Positions 9,926-20,376 of a DNA stretch of 48,083 nucleotides are shown here, in pieces (the stretch's first letter is position 1; every line of letters starts with the position of its first letter). Origin of the DNA: Falciphora oryzae (Eukaryota > Ascomycota > Sordariomycetes > Magnaporthales > Magnaporthaceae); contig JNVV01000023.1 of NCBI GenBank assembly GCA_000733355.1, forward strand, positions 76,552 through 124,634. Reading direction: 5' to 3'. The notes under the pieces were generated by a model that saw nothing but the letters and a program-made list of their open reading frames with translations, was not told the DNA's origin and searched no databases. The position numbers and the translations under genes are program-made.

Positions 9926-11863
9926 ATGCGTCCCCTCCACACAGCCCTCCCCTTCGCCATCGCGGCCCTCGCTCGCTCCACCGAGGCCTACGACTTCATC
10001 GTGGTCGGTGGCGGAGCCGCGGGTCTCGTGGTGGCGTCGCGCCTGTCGGAAGCGAGCAATGTCTCCATCCTAGTCCTCGAGGCCGGCGAGTCCCACGTCG
10101 GCGACGTCACCGTCGAGTGCCCGGGCTGCTTCGCGACGCTGTACGGCAACGCGACGTACGACTGGGACTACGACAACGTGCCGCAGTCCCGGCTCGCCGG
10201 GCGCGCGCACCGCAACATCGCCGGCAAGGGGCTGGGCGGCGGGGCGGCCGTCAACTTCCTCTTCTGGACGCCCAACTCGCGGCGCAACGTCGCCGACTGG
10301 GGCTCTCTGTTTCCGGGCTCGGGATTGTGGTCGTGGGGTGCGTTCCGGCCCTTCCTGAAGCGGGCGGAGCGGTTCGTCCCCTTTGCGCGCGGCAGCCAGG
10401 CCGGGCGCGACCTGCAGACGGGCTATGTTGACGCGTCCGCGCACGGGGGGCACGGCCCGACGGTCAACTCGTTCCCCGCGGCATACGGGCCCCTGATGGA
10501 GGCGTGGCCGCGCACGTATGCCAATCTGGGCGCGGCGGTCGACGGCGATCCGTATGATGGCGTGGCCGGGGGCGGGTACATCAACCCGTTCAACATCGAC
10601 CCCGCGACCGCGGCGCGCAGCTACCCGGCAAACACATACCTGGCCGATGCGCTCCGTCGGAATCCACGAGGCCTGCACGTCGAGACGGGCGCGTTCGTGA
10701 CCAAGGTCCTCCTCGACACAACGGCTGGCTCCACGCCAAGGGCCACAGGCGTCTCCTACACCCAAAACAACCGCACCTTGACAGCCACTGCTACCCGCGA
10801 GGTCATCCTATCCGCAGGGTCGATGCAGTCCTCAAAGCTGCTCGAGCTCTCCGGCATCGGCAACTGCACACACCTCGCCTCCCTCTCCATCCCCTGCGTC
10901 GTCTCCAACCCAAACGTCGGCGAGAACTTCCAGAACCACCTCCAGCTGCCCCTCGGCTTCCGTGTCCGCCCCGGCATCGTGACGGGCGACGACCTCGCCG
11001 CTAACAACGGCGCCCTGTTCGCCGCAGCAAAGGCCCAGTACGCCGGCTCGCGGACGGGCCCCCTGGCCACCGTCAACGGGAGCAGCGCCCTGCTCACCCT
11101 CGCGCAGCTGGGCGGCTCCGCGTCCGACCTGGCGCCGTTCCTCAACGCCTCATCCCTGGACGACTACGCAGCACCAGGACTAGAAGACCAGCACGCCTTA
11201 CTCAAGGCCGGCCTCGCGACGGACCACCTGGCCCAGGAGGTCGGCATCGGCGCGGGCATCATGCCGTGGCTCTACAACGACTCGTCCCGCATCTTCGCCA
11301 GCCCGGGCGACGGCGCAAACTACTTCACCCTCATCTCGATCCAGCAGCACCCCTTCAGCCGCGGCGCCGTGCACGCCCAGTCTGCCACTAACCCGCACCG
11401 CCAGCCCCGCCTCGACCCGCGCTACCTGGCGCACCCGCTCGACCGCGCCGTGCACCCGCTCGACCGCGCCGTGCACCGCCTGATGGCGCGGCACCTTGTG
11501 GCCGTCGCGCGCACGCCGCCGCTGCGAGATCTACTTGTCCTGGACGACGACGGCGAGCCGCTGACGCAGCCGGGATACCCCGCCGCGAGGGAGATGATGG
11601 ACGGGGATGATGAGGCGGTGGATAGGTTCGTGAGCAGGTATTTGATGCCGGCGTATCATCACTCGGGGAACAACGCCATGATGGCAAGGGAGAAGGGGGG
11701 CGTGGTGGATGAAAGATTGAAGGTTTATGGGGTCCGGGGCCTGAGGGTCGTGGACGCAAGTGTATTCCCACTCATTCCGCAGGGGACGCTGACGAGTACG
11801 GTACTGGGGCTGGCGGAGCGGGCGGCCCATTTTGTCAAGGAGGACCATGGTATACTGGATTGA
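9926..11863 (+). CDS. Secreted GMC-family FAD-dependent oxidoreductase
   Basis: Single exon, 645 aa, close to the usual 580-650 aa of secreted fungal members. A signal peptide covers about residues 1-21. The FAD-binding motif VVGGGAAGLVVASRL starts near residue 25, with the ribose-binding Glu in LEAGES near 53. GKGLGGGAAVN (about 97-107) is the family's second nucleotide-binding signature. The C-terminal domain has YHHSG (about 576-580), where the catalytic His is expected, and a closing segment VVDASVFPLIPQG. The second catalytic position, His or Asn after this last Gly in most members, reads Thr here. Substrate (alcohol, aryl alcohol, sugar or choline) cannot be told from the sequence. A 21-bp duplication near residue 505 repeats seven residues. 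Confidence 0.9.
   Translation: MRPLHTALPFAIAALARSTEAYDFIVVGGGAAGLVVASRLSEASNVSILVLEAGESHVGDVTVECPGCFATLYGNATYDWDYDNVPQSRLAGRAHRNIAGKGLGGGAAVNFLFWTPNSRRNVADWGSLFPGSGLWSWGAFRPFLKRAERFVPFARGSQAGRDLQTGYVDASAHGGHGPTVNSFPAAYGPLMEAWPRTYANLGAAVDGDPYDGVAGGGYINPFNIDPATAARSYPANTYLADALRRNPRGLHVETGAFVTKVLLDTTAGSTPRATGVSYTQNNRTLTATATREVILSAGSMQSSKLLELSGIGNCTHLASLSIPCVVSNPNVGENFQNHLQLPLGFRVRPGIVTGDDLAANNGALFAAAKAQYAGSRTGPLATVNGSSALLTLAQLGGSASDLAPFLNASSLDDYAAPGLEDQHALLKAGLATDHLAQEVGIGAGIMPWLYNDSSRIFASPGDGANYFTLISIQQHPFSRGAVHAQSATNPHRQPRLDPRYLAHPLDRAVHPLDRAVHRLMARHLVAVARTPPLRDLLVLDDDGEPLTQPGYPAAREMMDGDDEAVDRFVSRYLMPAYHHSGNNAMMAREKGGVVDERLKVYGVRGLRVVDASVFPLIPQGTLTSTVLGLAERAAHFVKEDHGILD
11432..11473 (+). repeat. 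Perfect 21-bp in-frame duplication inside the GMC gene
   Basis: Two adjacent copies (11432..11452 and 11453..11473) both encode HPLDRAV. A single copy matches the usual form of this part of the family, where a HPLD-like segment is followed directly by a helix. Confidence 0.9.
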
Positions 11864-12010
11864 AGCGCTAGCTCTGTTAGAGCCACCCGGGGTAGTTTAC
11901 ATATCGGCGATAATAAAGAAACTCGGACCAAGAGGCCTCTAGCCAAAGCCATGCGCCGTCAAGCGAAAGATTACTCCCTTTGTTCTGCCGGCGATCGTTT
12001 ATCCCCCTTT

Positions 12011-15000
12011 TTACTCCCACTGGTCCCAGAGCGTGGCCAGCTGGAGGATCTGGGCCCAGGGGGCATTCGACGCCGCAAACCCTGCCGACATCTTCTGCGA
12101 GAAGGCGACGCTAGTGGCGCCCTCCTCAGTACTGTGCCATCCGAGCGTGCTGCTGCCATGCCGGTGTCCGTCCGTGGTCCCCGCAACCTGTGGTAAGAGT
12201 GTTCTATGGATTAGCTTGTAGCCCCAGAAAGAGGTGCGAAAGCGATGAAAGGGGTCAGAAAGGGGCTTACCTCGCGGAAACCAGCCATACCCGAATACAT
12301 GGTGCTCATCAGCCCGGAGTGCATCGCCTGCATCCTCTGTATGTCCTGCATCCCCCTCAGGAAGGTAATCTGCGGCACCGTCTGCGCGTACACGGCCAGC
12401 CTCTGTCTTGAGAAGGCTACCAGACCATCAGGACCTCCTTTCTCGCACGCCAACAGCCACTGCTGACGCATCCGCGGCGAGTACATGCAGCACATGCGCT
12501 CCGCGGCCACCTGCTCCCCCCGTAGCGGCAGAGACGCGGCGAGAGCGGCGCCGCCGTCGACCGCGTTGCAAAAGGACAGATGGCACTCCTCGCAGATGGT
12601 GCAGTCCTCGTGGCCCCACCAGCGCCGGCCAGCCGTCATCGTCGACCGAGGGCAGAGGGGGACGCCGGCCCAGACCCGGACCGCGGCGGGGAAGGGGGCC
12701 CAGACACCCGTCTCGACGGCCTCGCCGAGACGAGGCACGAGCTGCCGGAAACGCGGGTGTGCCGGGTGTAAGCTGCAGAGATGGCCGGAGTCCCCGACAT
12801 CGGTGGGCTGGAAGAAGCCAGCGAGGCCCCATGTCTCGATCCAGGCGGCGTGGCACGCCGCGCATATGGCAAAGTCAGGCGAGGAGGACCCGTTGTCTCC
12901 CGAAAGCCCGAACCACCGCCCACCAATAATGCCGGACTCGGTGCAAGGCGGGCTGGCGACGATGGTCCGCGCTGCTGTGTGGAGGACCTCGAGATCTTGC
13001 ATCGCCGCGGCGGAAGCGAGCGCTGCCGTAACCGGTATCGTGGGGCCGAGGCATGTCGTGGCAGCTGGGACGGCGGGGGCGCGCATCTGGGCCACGAAAA
13101 AGTCCACGACGCCCGATCCTGTGGACGCCGCTGCTTGCTGCTGCGACGGCAAGAGTGGTTCGAACCCGCTCTCCAGGCTGGTCAGGGCCACCTTGTCGCA
13201 GAAGCAGGTCTCGCACAGCACCAGCTCCCGAGCTCTGTCGCCCGGTATAGCCGTAGGATGATACCATCGTACTGCTTGTTGCTCTCCCGCAGCCTGCTCG
13301 ACAGGGCCGCCCTCGCACTTGGGGAGACGCATGCGGCGATTTGCCGCCTCGACGAAGGCGTCCCAGCGGTCGTCAGGCAGCGATGAGAACCGTAGAAGAG
13401 CGCGCTTGATGTAGGGAATGCAGACGTCGCAGGCCCATACCTTGTTCTCGGCCTGCGCCGGGGCGGCGACGAAGCGGGCACCGAACGGCGTGCCCTGGAC
13501 GATGTCCTCGTGGCAGGCCTCGCACGCCGCGAACCAGTCGAGCCGCGTGTCTTTGCTTTTGAACCACTTCACTTTAGCCTCGGCACTGACGCCCTCCTGG
13601 CCGTGGCAGTCTTGTATCTCTGGGCGCCGCTTTGCAAAGTCTCGGATGGGCTGCACGTCGCCGTCGCGACAAGCGCCAGGCGCCAGTGACCTTATCAGGC
13701 GGGGAACGTTGAAGCGGCAGCGCCCCTTGGGCAGCTCCACGGCCTCGAACGATGCTTCGAGGGCTGTCCCCTTGATGTACATCTTGTGGCAGAGCGTGCA
13801 GGCGAGGAAGTCCAGGACGTCGGGGAGGCGGTACCAGGTGGTTGAGTAATCGAGTTCGCGCTCCTCCTGGCACTCGAAGATGACAGGGCTAGGGGTGCCG
13901 TGCAATCTCATCGGAGGGTATGGTCGCTTCCACAGCTCCGGCTCGGCGTCCCTTCTCCGCCCCAGGTCCTCTGCGCCGCGAGCATGATCCAGACCTTCTC
14001 CCTGCAACTGGGGAAGCGAGACCACTTTCTGGACTTGTTGTTGTTCTTGGTTACCAGGCAGTTCACTCGGCGCCATGGATTGCTTGGTTGGTGCCAAATC
14101 CTGGGGGCCCGCAACTTCGTTCAAGTGCTTGGTGACCCCCTTTCCCACGCCCGACGCCAAACGAGTCCCAGCGGGGGACAGGCTAACCGGGATATCCAGC
14201 GCTTTCTCCTGAGCTATGGGGTAGGTTTCCTGCGGGCGTGGCGCTTCTAGCCCTGGAAGTCTTATATCTTCTACTGCCAGTTCGTGGCAGTCATTCTCCT
14301 TGAGATAAGGGTCAACGACCGCCCAGGCTGTCTGGCTGCCTGCCTGAGACGGTTTGGGATCAACGCTTGTGGTGGCAGAGGCGGGAGCATGAGGCAAGAA
14401 CTTGGATATGTCCAACTTTGAGAGCGATGCCGGCCAGCCCCCGTAGGCTGTTGGGGTGCTCTCGACAGCGGGTGGCGCTATGGGCTTGGACTCTCGTTGA
14501 TCTTGTGCGACACCTGGATGGTACGGAAGATATGGGGGCTGTGCTGCCTGGTTCTGAGTGGCAGGAGGTCGCTGGTCATCGACAGGTGGCAGGCTGATCT
14601 TGGGCGAAGGTGCCGTTGGGAGGCCCGGGCCCGGCTTGTGAGGGTTCGCTACCAAGCTCCCATGAAGAGAGTGTGTGCTCTGTGCAGGGGAGGGTGTCGA
14701 CTCTGGCGGTGGATGGCCGGAGGTGGGAAATGTCTGGGCATATGGGAGCTGGAACGGTGCCTGAGGTGTGCTAGAAGGCGACACATATGATGGCGGAGGC
14801 ATAGGCGGTCGCGTGGTTGAGCTCAACCCCTGAACTGGCGAGGAGACCGCGGACATCGGTGACGGTACGTAGTCGGAGCCATAGGCGGCGGGTGAAGGTA
14901 CGTACCCAATACTATGCTGCTGGTGTTGTGCCGGCGCCAGCGCCGGCGGTGGTGGTGGCGGCGGCACTTTCCCTGACGCCATGTCAGGCGCTGCTTGGGG

Positions 15001-15363
15001 CCATGTCCCTGCCGTGTGGATAGCTGGCCGCGGGGGCTGATGGCTCTGGATGCCCGGGCTGGGAGCGGGAGTGAGGGCTACTGCCCCTGCGACTGGTCCG
15101 TATGGGGCATGCCCATGGACCTGCTGAGGCTTCTGCCCTGGTGCGGCCGGGAAGAGAGATGGTCGCTGGACGTCGTATGGACCTGATACAGGTGTACCCG
15201 CCGGAATCGATGCGTGGGCTTGGCCAATTGGGGAGGGCGGGTATGCTTGCTGCGTATATGGAGGAGGTGGAGGCTGTTGTGATTGGAATGGCGGTTGAGG
15301 AGGCAGCCGTCCAAAGTGCCCTGGGGGAGGCGGGAAGTAGGGCGTGCCGCCGGCGGAGTTCAT
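12011..15363 (-). CDS. 1089-aa protein with Pro/Gln-rich N-terminus and multiple CxxC pairs (two exons)
   Basis: Exon 1 is 15363..12271 and exon 2 is 12187..12011. The intron 12188..12270 has a GTAAGC donor and an ACCACAG acceptor, and keeps the frame into a 58-residue tail (SSTLGWHSTEEGA, then LWDQWE at the end) that resembles the conserved end of an uncharacterised ascomycete family. Unspliced, the frame would run into a less plausible tail ending at 12211. Residues 1-320 are low-complexity Pro/Gln/Ser. The C-terminal two thirds carry Cys pairs near residues 520 (CTLC), 614 (CEAC), 643 (CDVC), 716 (CETCFC), 833 (CAAC) and 919 (CTICEEC), often followed by His, so zinc binding is likely. No TM segment or signal peptide is seen. 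Function is unknown. The gene converges with the GMC gene; stops are about 147 bp apart. Confidence 0.8.
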
Positions 15364-16930
15364 GGTTCACCACTGCGAAAGAAAGAATGAGCAATACCAG
15401 GAATGCGGAAGAGTGGCCCAGGAAGAAGCACCGCGACGTTTATTCTTGGCGCGGAGGGCGGAGGGGAGGGTTTTGGGGAATCAGAACTTGGGCTTTCAGC
15501 CGCGGCTGAATCCAAGCGTGTGCGCCACCTTGCCGGGAGCCCCTGGCTTTCTGCAGACTGAAACCACGCCCTGGGAAGGAAGCCGGTGTGGCGCGATGCT
15601 AGGGAGGCTATGCTGTCATTGGTCCACTGCCGATCCGGCGCCAAGGGTCGTGGGACAGCCGCCAGGTGGCACAAGGAGGGAGCTGGGTGAGCCTATGGCA
15701 CCTTCCTTCGGTTGCATAAGAAGGAATATTTGAGAGAAATGTTTGCACAGCTGACAGCTGTGGAATACAGTCCTAACATCACCCACGTGAAGCCTGGATT
15801 CCATAACTGTGTGTGTATTCCGGGAGTCTGCTTTATTACGCGTTTTTTCCTCAGCACCAACCACGCCATGCACACCAAGCCCACCATCGTGACGAATAAC
15901 ACGTCCTATCAGGCCATCTCCCTGACTCTCCCCACCAGATATTGCATCTGCGGGGTCGACAGAGACACCTGGAGCATCACCCGGAAAGTCCCCATGCCCT
16001 TCAAGTGCTGCCCCTTTTCCCATCCCACCCGTTCTGAAGCGATGGCGAGAGCGTTCTTCACCACATCATCAGCATCTCGCGGCTCCCCCTAGCACCATCC
16101 TGCTCCCCGAAGCAAATCCGACAAGTTCTGCGACGCCGAGGAGAAACATGTCGTCCTCGTGATGGCGAGGCTGTCCTCAAAACCCACGTTTTGATGTGGG
16201 ATAAGCCACATATCACAAGGGAGCATGACACGACCAAGGGTAAGCTTTTTCCTCCGAGTCTTGTCCAGCGACAGGCTTGATAGACGTGACTCTCCGTTCC
16301 TGAGTGATGCTCTCGGTAAGACGCTGAACAAGGTCTCAGCTAATACGGAGAAGAACAAGAAGCAGAATTCGGTCGATAGGGCCATCGAGATCTCCAAAGA
16401 CCTAGCCTTTTGGCAGTAGGTTTCGGTTCGAGTTTGGACGGTTCCCAAACACAAGAATGCCACCTGTCCCCTTCTCACGATGGACGCGGTGATGGTCAAG
16501 ATCATTTGATGAGCTCTCACGCAAAGACCGCATGGGCTGCTCGACATTGGCTTTTGCCCACAGCGACCTTGGCCTGGGCAACAGTCTCCTCCACGGCGAA
16601 CACAAAATCTTGATCATCACCAAACAGAAGCTTACATGTCTCCTACCCAAGGATAGATTACAACCAGGCTCAGAGCTTCCAGAAGATCCGACCCGGCCGA
16701 GGTGAAGACTCAGGCGGAGGGCTAAGACTAGAGACGATGCGTTGTTCCGCAGCTAGGCAACGAGGGATTCACTATGTTAGGGGATAGTTAGATGGGCTAA
16801 GAGGGTTCAGCATGAATCTTCCACCTCTCTCTTTACTACTGTTCCTCTCCCTTCACGCTATAATATTTCCTGGTGGCGTGATAGCCAACGCCAGAAGATA
16901 TAGGAATAGCACCTAGTGTATCGTTCCGCA
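15364..16930. other. Gene-poor region with possible decayed coding fragments
   Basis: No intact gene was recognised. Around 16505..16625 the plus strand reads FAHSDLGLGNSLLHGE, which resembles the catalytic HxDLxxxN loop of phosphotransferase (APH/choline-kinase-like) proteins. A TGA interrupts the same frame about 75 nt upstream. A short open fragment (SDKFCDAEEKHVVLVMARL) lies near 16100..16180. These could be relics of one dead gene, but the match is short. Confidence 0.3.
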
Positions 16931-17262
16931 TCTGTTCTATCACCCAGCCCCGCGTTATCACCAGTATCTGATGTGTTCTCTTGTTCCCGGTGTACCCTCT
17001 CGCCCCTTGTAGATCCTCCGGCACCAGGTACATCCTCAAGTCCAGGGTGTACGCTCCAGTACCAAGTAAATCCTTCAGACCCTCCCGTCCCCCACCCCCT
17101 AGAGTATCCTCCAGCCCGTTTATCCTCTAGCCCTGCTGTGTCCTTCGGTCCTTGGGCATCCTCTAGCACCGAGTGTATCGTCCAGCGCCTTGTATATCCT
17201 CCATGCCCGCTGTATTCTCCTGCCCCTGGTGTATCCTCTGGTTCCCGGCCCATCAACCAGCC
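16930..17262. repeat. Degenerate minisatellite, unit about 18-22 bp
   Basis: About a dozen imperfect units follow the pattern TGTATCCTCYAGCNCCNNG, for example at 17105, 17123, 17155, 17175, 17193 and 17229. Units differ at several positions and in length, so the array is old. On the minus strand it can be read as a repetitive open frame rich in Gly and Glu, which is a by-product of the repeat. Confidence 0.65.
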
Positions 17263-17769
17263 CGTGCTATGCTTTCCAGTGCTTTGCATATCATCTATGC
17301 AGTCCCCCCCCTTGTAGCTAGATAACCTCTTGCGTGACGGCGTGGTGGATCACATCCTGCCTGGATGGGGAGGGAGGGGCTTCGGCGGAACGAGGAGATC
17401 TGGCTCGGCACAACATCTAATGATTGGCATTTATCAGCTCCGAGAAAGCCCTGTTATGCAGGCAAATGGTCATTGCCTACGCTGTGTAGCTCTGTTACTC
17501 CGGCTTGCTGTTGCAACCGAGTATCTCTGCAAGAATCGAGAATATCCTACTATCATAAAAGCCAAGGACGCAAGAAGAGCAAGCCAGGATGGCAGCTATG
17601 GAAAAGACAAGGGGATGAAGAGGACCAAGCTTTAGCAAAATCCCACCTGGCGGGGAGCTTTCACCAGCCAGATACAGCTGCCAAGGGCCCAGAGCAGTAT
17701 ACACAGAGCCATATAAGTGTATCGGAAGCGCCTGCCCTTTTTGATATTACAAACCAGCTCTCTTCGACC

Positions 17770-18109
17770 ACCTCACCACCGCCAACAATCGCCTCTTCCG
17801 CCCATTTCACCTCGCACGCCCTCCTCGCCGTTTTCGTCTTCTTGTTTTCTAGTCTTTTTTTGGCCCTTTCGTCTTTCTGGCCTGCTTCGCCCCTTTCGTC
17901 TCTTTCGGCTTTTGCCTGTCTCGTCCCTCGCGCGTGCTTCGCTTCTCCTGTCCGTCTTGCCTCGTGCCTCCCTCGTCTTTTTCGTCCCCCCTCGCTCCTC
18001 GTTTCTCTCGCCTCTCTCGCCCCTGGCCCGTTTCGCCCTTCTCGCTTCTGTCGCCTGTCTCCCCAGCCTCGCCAACCTCGCCCAGCCCACCTCTCTCGCC
18101 CCCGCCAGA
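17770..18109 (+). promoter_or_regulatory. Long pyrimidine-rich leader of the F-box gene
   Basis: About 340 nt of almost uninterrupted C/T-rich sequence with repeated CTCGCC and TTTCG/TCTCG motifs precede the ATG at 18110. CT-rich tracts before the start are typical of fungal promoters and leaders, but this one is unusually long. The frame is open through it, which is why a longer protein could be mis-called. Confidence 0.5.
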
Positions 18110-19684
18110 ATGTCGGCCGACCAAGTCAAGCTGGGCTCGCTAAGCCTCGAGGTCCTGATCCACATCGTTGGATATCTGGACGGCGCCGACCTCCTGTCCG
18201 CCCGCCAGACAAACCGCAGGCTGCTGACCGCCACCATGGACGCCTTCGGCGCCATGTTCTTCGGCACCATCACCACAGACCTCACGCGCAAGAGCCTGGC
18301 CAGGCTCTTGGCCGCCGCCAGCCTCGAGCCGCTCCGCCGCCACGTCCGCACCCTGCGCATCTCCCCCTGGAGCCCGTACGAGGCCAGCCTGCAGTTCCTC
18401 CGCGCGCCCGGCAGCCCTCCTCCCCCCGTCAGGGAGCACGACTGGAGACGCAGGGCCGACGGCCGCCTCGACCTGACGACGCCGATGGCGTGGGCGCTCT
18501 TCGACTGCCTCCACGACCGCCTCCCCAACTGCCGCTCCTTCGTCATCGACGACGCCGAGGCCGACAGCTCCGACTTTGGCGAGCGCCCCCTCCCCGCGGC
18601 CTGGCTGTACCCCACTGACGCCGTCGCCATCGTGCTCGCCCTGATCGCCTACCGGCCCAGGCCGCTCGCCGTCAAGTCCCTGCGCATCACGTTCATCAAG
18701 AACGTGGCCTGGACGCTGCCCCCGCACCCGACAATCCACAGGAGCCCCGCCATCCGGGCAGGCCTGCTGCCGAGCGGGAAGCTGCACAGGACGGCCTCGT
18801 TCAGGGACAACCTCGCGGCCAACCTGCGCAAGCTGCGCATCGACATCCAGGACGAGTACCACGAGGGCATCGCCCGGACCTTCCTCGCGCCCCTCCGCGG
18901 CCTCGTCTCCTCGGCCCAGAACGTCGAGACCCTCGTGCTGACGGGAAGCCGCGACGTCATCGCCTGGTGCGCCGACGGCCTCTGCAAGCAGGACCCCCAG
19001 ACCCGCAGCCGCCTCCGCCACCTCGTCATCGCCAAGTGCTCCGTCCCGCCCACGCTCCTCCGACGCCTCCTCGCCCGCCTCGACGGATACCGTGTCCTGA
19101 CGCTCGCCTTCGAAAATGTCAGCCTGGCCGCCGCCAGCCGGGACGGCAGCATCAGCAACCCGTGGCCCGCCGTCCTCGCTGACGTCCGGGAGCGGCTCCC
19201 GATCCTCGAGTCGTTCACCGTCAGCGGCTGCGGGACAGACCGGTCCCCGTTCGGCCTGTTCTTCTGCCCCCTGCTCAAGGGCCTGGGCCGCCGGCTGCCG
19301 TCGCGCAGCTTCGACAACCCCTGCTTCAGGGGCGAGGACCGGGCCGCCAGGTGCCTGGCCGTCGTGGACGAGCACGGCGGGACGTTCCAGTTCCGGTCCG
19401 TCCCCTCGGGCGGGAGGAAGCTCGCGCGCGGCGCCAGCCAGCGCCGCCAGCTCGCCGCCGCCAAGAACCTGCACGAGCTCGGTGTGCGGTACGAGGTCGG
19501 CCCCGGCGGCGAGGGGATGGCTCGTGCCATCGAGGACATGGTCCGGGGCATGTGCCTCCTGGAGGTCGGCGTCACGACCCTGGCCGACTGCACCGGCAGG
19601 GCCGGCAGGGGGAACCGGCGCGGCCAGCCCTGCGCTGGCGGCCATCAGTTCCGGTGCGACAAGCACGGCATCGCCCGTTGGTGA
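18110..19684 (+). CDS. F-box protein
   Basis: Single exon, 524 aa. The ATG at 18110 is chosen because it starts the F-box directly: residues about 9-45 (SLSLEVLIHIVGYLDGADLL, then RQTNRRL) have the classic L-P/S-x-E-x-x-x-x-I-x-x-Y-L pattern. The upstream open frame is a CT-rich leader. F-box proteins bind Skp1 in SCF ubiquitin ligases and use their C-terminal part to pick substrates. Here the remaining 480 residues show no WD40 pattern; scattered leucine-rich segments (for example LVLTG, LRHLVIAKC, LTLAFENVSL, LESFTVSGC) suggest diverged LRR-like folding, common in fungal F-box proteins. Third positions are very GC-rich. The target is unknown. Confidence 0.8.
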   Translation: MSADQVKLGSLSLEVLIHIVGYLDGADLLSARQTNRRLLTATMDAFGAMFFGTITTDLTRKSLARLLAAASLEPLRRHVRTLRISPWSPYEASLQFLRAPGSPPPPVREHDWRRRADGRLDLTTPMAWALFDCLHDRLPNCRSFVIDDAEADSSDFGERPLPAAWLYPTDAVAIVLALIAYRPRPLAVKSLRITFIKNVAWTLPPHPTIHRSPAIRAGLLPSGKLHRTASFRDNLAANLRKLRIDIQDEYHEGIARTFLAPLRGLVSSAQNVETLVLTGSRDVIAWCADGLCKQDPQTRSRLRHLVIAKCSVPPTLLRRLLARLDGYRVLTLAFENVSLAAASRDGSISNPWPAVLADVRERLPILESFTVSGCGTDRSPFGLFFCPLLKGLGRRLPSRSFDNPCFRGEDRAARCLAVVDEHGGTFQFRSVPSGGRKLARGASQRRQLAAAKNLHELGVRYEVGPGGEGMARAIEDMVRGMCLLEVGVTTLADCTGRAGRGNRRGQPCAGGHQFRCDKHGIARW

Positions 19685-19920
19685 AGATCGCGTCCCGATG
19701 GGACATGTTTGGGCCACACCAAAGGCCAGGAGTTTGGAAGTTCCTGTATGTTAGAATAGAAAAGCTGGCGAGGAAATTTCACAGCGTGCTATGAGTAACG
19801 TGATTTGACCATCCGAGATAGTGAAAGGCATGATCGCGTGATATTTTCCCCCTTTCAGAATTCACCCGGTGTATGTGCTCCGCTTTTGAGCCGAACTATT
19901 TTTATTACCACCAAAAGATC
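19685..19920. other. 3' flank of the F-box gene
   Basis: No gene was recognised. It probably holds the 3' UTR. Confidence 0.4.
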
Positions 19921-20218
19921 TTTTTTTTTTTTTTTTTTAGCAAGGTACCTCGCCCCATCTCGGGTCCGTGTCACGGTCAGGTCTGGCCAATGTGTTGGGA
20001 ACAACTGAGGTCGTCATGGCAGCGATAATTGGAGCCTTGCTCTCGGTGTGCTTCTGGGCGAACTCTTGGGCAGTAATCTCGGTGACCACATCTGAGCTGG
20101 AGTCACCAATTAATATGTCCCGCATGAGTTGGAAGCGAGCAGTCAACTTCTTCACCTCGGTCCGTTGACTGACATTCGGAACTCGGCAGAGCCCCGAGGA
20201 CTCAATGGCGAAAACATA
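19921..20218 (-). other. Coding-like fragment ending directly in poly(A), possible retroposed piece
   Basis: On the minus strand a frame runs open from about 20218 to a TAA at 19939..19937. That stop is followed at once by an A run of 18 (T18 on plus, 19921..19938). The peptide contains RFQLMRDILIGDSSSDVVTE and has ordinary amino-acid composition, but lacks a convincing start: the first ATG is internal and a TGA closes the frame upstream. A stop next to a poly(A) tail suggests reverse-transcribed mRNA or the 3' end of a non-LTR element. No matching target duplication was found, so this remains a suggestion. Confidence 0.3.
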
Positions 20219-20376
20219 GTTCGCTCCTCAAGTCGCTGAGTACCTGTAGGAGTGGTCAGATCGTGAGAGATAACGGTGGCGAGTACGGCCAAAACCTTGG
20301 TTCGTACGTGAAGAGCTGAGAAAAGGAGAATGACGAGACATCCCAGCGCAAGGTCGACGTGTATAAATACGGTACT

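Noticed and set aside
17717..18109. N-terminal extension of the F-box protein by 131 residues
   Set aside because: The frame is open only because the leader is CT-rich; the extension is Ser/Leu/Phe/Pro low complexity and the F-box starts right after the ATG at 18110.
18140..19717. 525-aa frame antisense to the F-box gene
   Set aside because: It mirrors the high third-position GC of the real gene and has no domain of its own.
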